Below are positions 4,473 to 8,432 of a stretch of 8,432 bases of DNA, one piece after another. The notes under the pieces were generated by a model. The model did no database searches and was not told the origin of the DNA. It worked only from the letters and a program-made list of their open reading frames with translations. This DNA comes from CAIJZX01 sp043766165 (GTDB taxonomy: Bacteria > Patescibacteriota > Patescibacteriia > SBBC01 > CAIJZX01), in the NCBI GenBank assembly GCA_043766165.1, contig JAYUIJ010000074.1:1-8432 (forward strand), written 5' to 3'. Both the position numbers and the translations under genes were made by a program. Each line of letters opens with the position of its first letter. The stretch's first letter is position 1.

Positions 4473-5696
4473 TTACGGTACCAACAGTATCGCGTTCGGC
4501 AAACCGCGCCCGGGACCGAGAATGTATGCGCTGTTCTGGTACATCGCTGTTGAACCACCGCCATCAAGATTGATCGCATAATCCAAATCAAGTGCTTTCG
4601 CGACCGCCGCTGAATCCGTGACCGTTGCGCCATGCACCACAAAGAAATACATTATTCTCCCTTTCCAACCCATCGCCCCACGATAGGATTTGATCGTCCG
4701 TTGCTTTGTATCGAGCCAAGCCGGATTGGCGACATTTTTTCCGGCTTCGATCAACGCCGGACCATTGCCGATTGCGGCTTGGACGTTCGTCAGATTCGGC
4801 GATGAGAACAAATCACTGCCAAGAAAATCTTTAGCCCGGCCGTAGTATGTTGGGGTATTAGAAAAGTCAAAAGTGACGAATGGTTCATTCGTGTATTTCA
4901 TGCGTGAGCTGTTGATCAGCGTCCGGTTGAACGAATTGAGAACTTGATAGTAATACGAACCGGTTTGACCGGCACAACTAGCGTAATCGGACGGACAGAA
5001 GTAGGAACCGTGCATGCCAAAGGTGGCTTTGCGACGATCAACGTACGTTTTCAACGGATACACCGCGCACCCGCCTTTGCAGTCGCTGCCGTTTCCAGTG
5101 TCCGTTTTAATCTTTAACGTCGTCTTGTCAAGATCAAGCGTTGTCAGGTCGATCAAGAACGTCCCAACCGCGGTGGCCACGTTTTGTTGTCGTGACAGTA
5201 ACCCATTGACCGCCACTTTCGGTGAATCAAATCCTGACGCCACCGGAATCAAGGCTATATTGGCGGCACTAATGCCAAGTCCCAACGGTTTTAGAACAGT
5301 TAACGGCGACACACTAATGTCGTAACGGAATTTGTTGACCGGTGAGATATACCATAGTGCACTCGTTCCGGACAATCGAACAACTCGGCCACTTAACCGT
5401 GCCCGTAACGCACTATTTCCTACATCAGACGAACCAGCCACCGGCAGTAAGGCTAAATTCTCTGGTGACACCGGCAATGAAAGTTTCATCAGAATGGTCG
5501 CGGCTTTGGTTTGGTCATTATCAAGGTAGTACCGTTGCTTCGTGACCGGATAGACATACCAGAAGCCACCCTTCGCTCCAACTTGCATCAAAATCCGACC
5601 CGACAGTGTTGTACCGAGTGTCGAAGCAGCAGAAACCGCACGCACAGAAGCGAGCCCCAGGATGGCCAGGGCGATAATGAGGAATGTTTTTCGCAT
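4473..5696 (-). CDS. Secreted phosphodiester glycosidase-like (NAGPA/DUF2233) protein with two N-terminal repeat modules
   Basis: The 407-residue protein starts with a clear signal peptide (MRKTFLIIALAILGLASVRA, cleavage near residue 24). Two tandem modules of about 60 residues follow: SGRILMQV...WYVYPVTKQRYYL at about 32-90 and SGRVVRLS...WYISPVNKFRYDI at about 99-157. Each ends in a hydrophobic LPV/IPV turn. I associate these modules with Patescibacteria surface proteins. The C-terminal domain (about 175-407) matches the phosphodiester glycosidase family, related to the lysosomal uncovering enzyme NAGPA. It shows GMHGSYFCP, AIGNGPALIE and the signature NLDGGGSTAMY at about 376-386. Four cysteines lie between about residues 208 and 245. 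Probable location is outside the membrane, possibly acting on cell-wall or surface glycopolymers; the substrate is unknown. The reading frame is open 32 codons further upstream into the palindrome, but the ATG at 5696 is supported by the signal peptide and the promoter. Confidence 0.88.
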   Translation of the reverse strand: MRKTFLIIALAILGLASVRAVSAASTLGTTLSGRILMQVGAKGGFWYVYPVTKQRYYLDNDQTKAATILMKLSLPVSPENLALLPVAGSSDVGNSALRARLSGRVVRLSGTSALWYISPVNKFRYDISVSPLTVLKPLGLGISAANIALIPVASGFDSPKVAVNGLLSRQQNVATAVGTFLIDLTTLDLDKTTLKIKTDTGNGSDCKGGCAVYPLKTYVDRRKATFGMHGSYFCPSDYASCAGQTGSYYYQVLNSFNRTLINSSRMKYTNEPFVTFDFSNTPTYYGRAKDFLGSDLFSSPNLTNVQAAIGNGPALIEAGKNVANPAWLDTKQRTIKSYRGAMGWKGRIMYFFVVHGATVTDSAAVAKALDLDYAINLDGGGSTAMYQNSAYILGPGRGLPNAILLVP

Positions 5697-5704
5697 AGGT
5701 GCAG

Positions 5705-5713
5705 AGTATAGCA
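5705..5713 (-). promoter_or_regulatory. Extended -10 promoter of the phosphodiester glycosidase-like gene
   Basis: TGCTATACT (TGn plus TATACT) ends 8 nt before the ATG at 5696, so the message has at most one or two untranslated bases. No good -35 is seen, as is usual for extended -10 promoters. The same nine bases occur before the RRM gene (7972-7980). Confidence 0.6.
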
Positions 5714-5734
5714 TTTCTAAAGCGCCCGAGGAAA

Positions 5735-5820
5735 CCACCCCTAGCCCCTCCACGGCGGAAGCCGTGGAGGGGACATCGGTCGTCCCCTCCATTGCCGCGG
5801 CAATGGAGGGGTAGGGGTGG
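5735..5820. repeat. Composite palindrome with three nested stems (cloverleaf-like)
   Basis: Outer arms CCACCCCTA (5735-5743) and TAGGGGTGG (5812-5820) enclose two hairpins. The first is CCCCTCCACGGC/GCCGTGGAGGGG (5745-5756, 5761-5772) with a GGAA loop. The second is a perfect 28-bp palindrome (5784-5811) built on CCCCTCCATTGCCG. The two hairpins share the CCCCTCCA base, so alternative pairing is possible. The 86-nt element starts one base after the EamA stop codon and would form a three-way junction in DNA or RNA. There is no transposase; it looks like a MITE or REP/BIME-type element and may protect the EamA mRNA end or attenuate read-through. Confidence 0.85.
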
Positions 5821-5821
5821 A

Positions 5822-6241
5822 CTATTTCAAACTCATCAATATCGCCCCCGCCACCACCAACACCGCGCCCGCCGCGCTACGCAGATGAAACTTTTCTCCT
5901 AAGAATAGTACCGCCAAAATGAAAACAATCGCGACACTCGTGCGGTCAATTGCCGCCACGGCCGACGTTGGACCATTCTTCAGCGCTAAAAAATAAAATA
6001 ACCATGACACCGCGCCAGCTAATCCTGACAATAAGATAAACAGGAAGGCGTGACGATCAATCGTGCCGATTAATTTTTCTTTATTCAAGATCAAAGCCAC
6101 AATAATAAAAAAGAGCGCCATGATAATTGCTCGAACCGTGGTGGCTAACGTGGTATCAACTTTACTAATACCAATCTTACCAAAAATCGCTACCAACGCC
6201 GCAAACGCAGCTGATAGTAATGCATAAACGATCCAGCTCAT
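5822..6241 (-). CDS. Single-domain EamA (DMT superfamily) membrane transporter
   Basis: The 139-residue protein is one EamA domain of about five membrane helices: residues 3-21, 34-52, 65-85, 92-112 and 120-137. Classical DMT exporters have two such domains and ten helices; this half-length form is a known group (COG2510-type) that must dimerise to transport. Typical features are the start SWIVYALLSAAFAALVAIFG, the ALKNGPTSAVAAIDRTSVAI segment containing the conserved Pro/Asp region, and the FLGEKF motif before the last helix. The substrate is unknown. The gene starts 6 nt after the stop of the 233-residue anchored protein, so both are likely in one operon. The stop codon is followed one base later by a large palindrome. 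Confidence 0.88.
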   Translation of the reverse strand: MSWIVYALLSAAFAALVAIFGKIGISKVDTTLATTVRAIIMALFFIIVALILNKEKLIGTIDRHAFLFILLSGLAGAVSWLFYFLALKNGPTSAVAAIDRTSVAIVFILAVLFLGEKFHLRSAAGAVLVVAGAILMSLK

Positions 6242-6247
6242 GACCAG

Positions 6248-6949
6248 CTAGTAACGACCCGGGTTTTGGTGAACGAGAGCTGATGCAACAGTATCCATGA
6301 CGCTACTAAGTTTCTTGGCCGCCGCATTTTCCGCGGTCGTAACATCAGGCAACCTGCCGCTCACCGAAGCATCGATGGCATCACGCATGGATTTCATGGT
6401 CTGTTGGAGAGCGGGTTGAACAGCGTTAACCGCAACGGCGTCGCTTACGGAATGATAGAACGTAGCAATACTACCGGCTTGCGTGTCTATGCTCGTTACA
6501 ATACCAGCTGTTCCGTCCGCGCTGTTTGTCGCTTTAGCTTGAGCATAGGAAACCATCAACGATGCCATATCTTGCCAGAGTTTCATATAGGTGACCGCTC
6601 CCTGTTTACCTAACGCTTCGCTCATGGGCGCCGACATCGCCTGCGAACTTTCGCTCACAATCCGAGTCACACTTGCCGCTGTTCCGCCGCGAGTAACAAT
6701 TTGGGCCGCGCTGCTAACACCATGCACATAGGTCAAACTACCATTGTTAGTGCCAACCCGAAGATTCTCCGCCGGACTTACTATTGAAACTCGTTCATTT
6801 TTCCATTGAGCAAAAAAAGCTTGCTCACGGTTATTCTGTGGTACCAGTTTCTTAGCGCCGCCAAATGAATCATGAATCACAAAACCCAAACCGATCCCAG
6901 CCAGGAAGACGAGAACAATACTTGAAGCGAGAAGTGTTTTTGGTGACAT
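6248..6949 (-). CDS. Membrane-anchored extracytoplasmic helical protein, function unknown
   Basis: The 233-residue product has a signal-anchor at about residues 5-26 (LLASSIVLVFLAGIGLGFVI) followed by an Ala/Ser/Thr/Val-rich soluble domain with no cysteine. A beta-rich part comes first (about 50-95, VSIVSPAENLRVG and GGTAASVTRIV). Most of the rest looks helical (100-233, MKLWQDMASLMVSYAQAKAT, LQQTMKSMRDAID, AENAAAKKLSSVMDTVASAL). I do not recognise a family. A possible promoter TTGACC (7006-7011)-17 nt-TACGCT (6983-6988) would give a leader of about 27 nt; a TATAGA at 6978-6983 is an alternative -10. It precedes the EamA gene by 6 nt, so it may work at the membrane with that transporter, though only proximity supports this. 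Confidence 0.72.
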   Translation of the reverse strand: MSPKTLLASSIVLVFLAGIGLGFVIHDSFGGAKKLVPQNNREQAFFAQWKNERVSIVSPAENLRVGTNNGSLTYVHGVSSAAQIVTRGGTAASVTRIVSESSQAMSAPMSEALGKQGAVTYMKLWQDMASLMVSYAQAKATNSADGTAGIVTSIDTQAGSIATFYHSVSDAVAVNAVQPALQQTMKSMRDAIDASVSGRLPDVTTAENAAAKKLSSVMDTVASALVHQNPGRY

Positions 6950-7045
6950 ACGTGTTGGTGTCTATCGTTAAGGAACGTCTATAGCGTAGCGGACAGCGAG
7001 CATTTGGTCAAACGACATATGTCGCAACTGAGTGCTCTTAAAAGT

Positions 7046-7495
7046 TTAGCGAATGCCGGTGTCACAGACGATATCGATTGTGGCGTGTTTCCCACTGATC
7101 ACCGTTACTGATGTGGTCGGACAACCGCCTATTTGCGGAGGAGCGGTAGCATAGGTACGCACAATGTGGTATGTACCGGGGGCTGCAAAAACACTAAATA
7201 CACCATCTTCATTAGTAGTAAACGAAGTTACTGTTGAGCCTTCGGGCGATTGTACAGCAAACTGCGCGGTTAATGGATGTGGTAAACAGTTTTTGTCACC
7301 AGGCTTCGATACTGGACATGTCGGACTAGCCGTTACCGTTCCAGATATGCCAGAGGATCCATCGGTGGTTATTTGTGTTGTAGTTCCTGACGTCTTATTA
7401 GATTGATACACCTGAATAGCAAAGTATCCGACTCCACAAAAAGCGGCGACCGATGCAACCATGATCACTACTGGACTGAGATATTTGTTTATCAT
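7046..7495 (-). CDS. Membrane-anchored carboxypeptidase-regulatory-like beta-sandwich protein
   Basis: The 149-residue protein has an N-terminal membrane helix at about residues 8-29, a Ser/Thr/Gly linker, and a domain from about 48 to 147. That domain follows the pattern GISGTVTASPTCPVSKPGD...C...F...SFTTNEDGVFSVFAAPGTYHI of small prealbumin-like/CarboxypepD_reg-like domains. The pattern GxVTxxPTCPVxxPGDxxC is common in bacterial proteins with this fold. Four cysteines in the domain (PTCP, KNCLP, GGCPT, IVCDT) could form two disulfides outside the cell. The role is probably structural or binding at the surface; no catalytic residues are expected. A promoter TTGTGG-17 nt-TATACT lies upstream, giving a leader of about 16 nt. 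No Shine-Dalgarno sequence is visible. Confidence 0.75.
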   Translation of the reverse strand: MINKYLSPVVIMVASVAAFCGVGYFAIQVYQSNKTSGTTTQITTDGSSGISGTVTASPTCPVSKPGDKNCLPHPLTAQFAVQSPEGSTVTSFTTNEDGVFSVFAAPGTYHIVRTYATAPPQIGGCPTTSVTVISGKHATIDIVCDTGIR

Positions 7496-7518
7496 GTGTT
7501 TGTACTAGTAATGAACGT

Positions 7519-7547
7519 AGTATACCAATTTCTTCCAGATACCACAA
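7519..7547 (-). promoter_or_regulatory. Probable promoter of the beta-sandwich protein gene
   Basis: TATACT (7519-7524) is preceded after 17 nt by TTGTGG (7542-7547) on the minus strand. The -10 is identical to those of several neighbours; the -35 is only partly consensus. The predicted start lies about 16 nt before the ATG at 7495. Confidence 0.5.
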
Positions 7548-7586
7548 ACCCGCGGCCACAACGTAGTCCCACGGGTTATTGCGGTT

Positions 7587-7865
7587 TTAGTACTGATTTG
7601 AGCGCGGTGGGCGCGGTGTCATCGGGCGAGCTTCGTTGACGGTCAATGATCGTCCTTCGAAGTCCTTACCGTTGAACATCTCGATCGCTTTCATCGCATC
7701 TTCGTCAGATTCCATTTCAACGAAGCCGAAGCCTTTTGAGCGACCGGTCATTTTATCAGTGATAATCGTAGCTGACGCGACTGCTCCCGCTTGGGAGAAG
7801 GCTGCCTGGAGGGCATCCTGAGTCGTGCTGTACGGTAGACCACCGACGTAGAGTTTCTTTGCCAT
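7587..7865 (-). CDS. RRM-domain RNA-binding protein
   Basis: From the ATG at 7865 the product is 92 residues: a single RNA recognition motif with a short basic, proline-rich tail (MTPRPPRSNQY). The two RNA-contact motifs are intact: RNP2 LYVGGL at residues 5-10 and RNP1 KGFGFVEM at 44-51, with the usual aromatic positions (Y6, F46, F48). Such small RRM proteins occur in cyanobacteria and other bacteria and bind single-stranded RNA, sometimes in cold response; the target here is unknown. An in-frame ATG at 7937 would add 24 residues (MNGTMVENKVGVRKK...). I prefer 7865 because MAKKLYVGGLPY is the standard start of the family. No Shine-Dalgarno sequence is seen before either. The extended -10 promoter at 7972-7980 gives a leader of about 100 nt to 7865, with a small CCGTT/AACGG hairpin. 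Confidence 0.92.
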   Translation of the reverse strand: MAKKLYVGGLPYSTTQDALQAAFSQAGAVASATIITDKMTGRSKGFGFVEMESDEDAMKAIEMFNGKDFEGRSLTVNEARPMTPRPPRSNQY

Positions 7866-7971
7866 GTTGCTTGCTTGAATTCTCGTAAAACTTTTCTTTC
7901 GCACACCGACCTTGTTCTCCACCATTGTCCCGTTCAAAACGGTTGACGCCGGAGAAGTGCACGCTGAAAAG

Positions 7972-7980
7972 AGTATAGCA
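7972..7980 (-). promoter_or_regulatory. Extended -10 promoter of the RRM gene
   Basis: TGCTATACT reads on the minus strand, identical to the element before the phosphodiester glycosidase-like gene. It lies just downstream of the terminator of the preceding gene (8003-8032), the expected place for a new promoter. No consensus -35 is visible. Transcription would start near 7965, leaving about 100 nt of leader. Confidence 0.6.
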
Positions 7981-8002
7981 CAGATAAAAAATAAAGGAAT
8001 AG

Positions 8003-8032
8003 AAAAAACCGCCAGGCTGGAAAGCTAGGCGG
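8003..8032 (-). terminator. Intrinsic terminator overlapping the stop codon of the zinc-ribbon-like gene
   Basis: On the minus strand CCGCC-T-AGCT (8023-8032), a short loop TTCC and AGCC-T-GGCGG (8009-8018) form a strong stem followed by TTTTTT (8003-8008). It is a textbook terminator. The TAG stop (8025-8027) of the upstream gene is inside the 5' arm, so the last codons and the terminator share sequence. Confidence 0.88.
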
Positions 8033-8345
8033 CGGTCAGATCTGAGACGAACATCGTCGTCTGTTGCGATGAGACCGAAATCGGCGAGATGTGGACTCTG
8101 TCAGGGTCAATGCACTGGGCACAGATGGCAATATAGGTGCCGTCATAGCAAAGATGATGGGGCACCTCCTCAGAATATCCCCGACCACACAGTCGACAGC
8201 GGATACCATACATCACCTGGACCAATTTGGGAAGTGCAAAATCAGGTTCGCAATTCTTGCATACGTTACGCGTGTCACCCGTTTTGGGATCCTGGACAGG
8301 TTTCAACGTTTCGAATGTACGCCAACACTTCGAACAGTTAGGCAC
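8025..8345 (-). CDS. Putative zinc-binding protein with two CxxC-x21-CxxC units
   Basis: The 106-residue product carries eight cysteines in two evenly built units: C4xxC7 with C29xxC32, and C50xxC53 with C75xxC78, 21 residues between the pairs in each. This suggests two zinc ribbons or treble clefs arranged as an internal repeat. A His pair (HH at 63-64) and Cys66 lie in the second unit. The C-terminal 25 residues (RVHISPISVSSQQTTMFVSD) have no metal ligands. There is no signal peptide or membrane helix, so it is probably cytoplasmic; binding to nucleic acid or protein is only a guess. The start is GTG at 8345, chosen because GGAGG lies 8 nt upstream, the best Shine-Dalgarno sequence in the window, and the first CxxC follows at once. 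The gene ends inside its terminator hairpin. I do not recognise the family. Confidence 0.75.
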   Translation of the reverse strand: MPNCSKCWRTFETLKPVQDPKTGDTRNVCKNCEPDFALPKLVQVMYGIRCRLCGRGYSEEVPHHLCYDGTYIAICAQCIDPDRVHISPISVSSQQTTMFVSDLTAA

Positions 8346-8394
8346 GAGCTACCCCTCCATGTGAAGAACCACAGGAACAAGATGCACTATTGGC

Positions 8395-8423
8395 AACCTA
8401 CGCCAAAATCAGAGAAAAGTCAA
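8395..8423 (-). promoter_or_regulatory. Possible promoter of the zinc-ribbon-like gene
   Basis: TTGACT (8418-8423) and TAGGTT (8395-8400) are exactly 17 nt apart on the minus strand. The -35 is near consensus; the -10 is weak. The leader would be about 43 nt and includes the GGAGG ribosome-binding site, unlike the leaderless genes further left. Confidence 0.4.
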
Positions 8424-8432
8424 GTCCATCCC

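Noticed and set aside
5697..5792. Upstream extension of the glycosidase gene to an ATG at 5792.
   Set aside because: It runs through the palindromic element and would bury the signal peptide behind 32 residues; the extended -10 promoter lies inside it.
7012..7023. Perfect 12-nt palindrome CGACATATGTCG between two genes.
   Set aside because: Too short to interpret alone; it lies downstream of the beta-sandwich gene stop and is not placed relative to a -10 in a way that suggests an operator.
8069..8341. Plus-strand open frame of 90 codons opposite the zinc-ribbon-like gene, with several Cys codons.
   Set aside because: The minus-strand frame has regular CxxC spacing, a strong Shine-Dalgarno sequence, a promoter and a terminator; the plus frame has none of these.

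Overview
This 8.4-kb window is densely packed, and every gene I accept lies on the minus strand, so the gene order below runs from high to low coordinates. It is most likely a Patescibacteria (Candidate Phyla Radiation) genome fragment. The best clue is the paired N-terminal module of the phosphodiester glycosidase-like protein (4473-5696), of the type SGRILxQV...WYVxPV...RYYL, which I associate with secreted proteins of that group. Small genes, many short membrane-anchored proteins of unknown role and several apparently leaderless promoters fit, but no phylogenetic marker gene is present, so the assignment is an inference.

Layout from the right: a GTG-started zinc-ribbon-like protein with two CxxC-x21-CxxC units, ending inside its own intrinsic terminator (8003-8345); an RRM RNA-binding protein with a long leader (7587-7865); a membrane-anchored carboxypeptidase-regulatory-like beta-sandwich protein (7046-7495); an anchored protein of unknown function followed 6 nt later by a single-domain EamA transporter (6248-6949, 5822-6241); a large palindromic element (5735-5820); the secreted phosphodiester glycosidase-like protein (4473-5696); a second palindrome (4430-4463); a Fur-family regulator with a clear sigma70-type promoter and an overlapping inverted repeat (3964-4418); an anchored protein of unknown function (3215-3919); a three-helix membrane protein (2831-3136); a ZIP metal transporter (2043-2798); a recoded duplicate of the 3' end of that transporter (1869-2012); a zeta-toxin-like kinase overlapping a small charged protein, closed by a terminator (831-1772); and two overlapping small membrane-protein genes (139-790).

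The most remarkable observation is at the ZIP gene. Its last 47 codons are repeated in the same frame 174 nt further on. The two copies encode 46 of 47 identical residues, yet 38 of the 48 codons (stop included) differ, almost all synonymously (about 71% nucleotide identity). The upstream body of the gene is GC-rich in wobble positions like the displaced copy, whereas the 3' end now attached is AT-rich. This looks as if a recoded 3' end was inserted, displacing the original end. It recalls phage 21/e14 integration in icd, but only a 30-nt GC-rich spacer separates the copies. Similar GC-rich palindromic elements follow other stop codons here.

Functionally, the Fur regulator and ZIP transporter suggest metal homeostasis, the zeta kinase pair suggests a toxin-antitoxin-like module, and several genes encode surface or envelope proteins. 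No rRNA, tRNA, CRISPR array, transposase or integrase was recognised.
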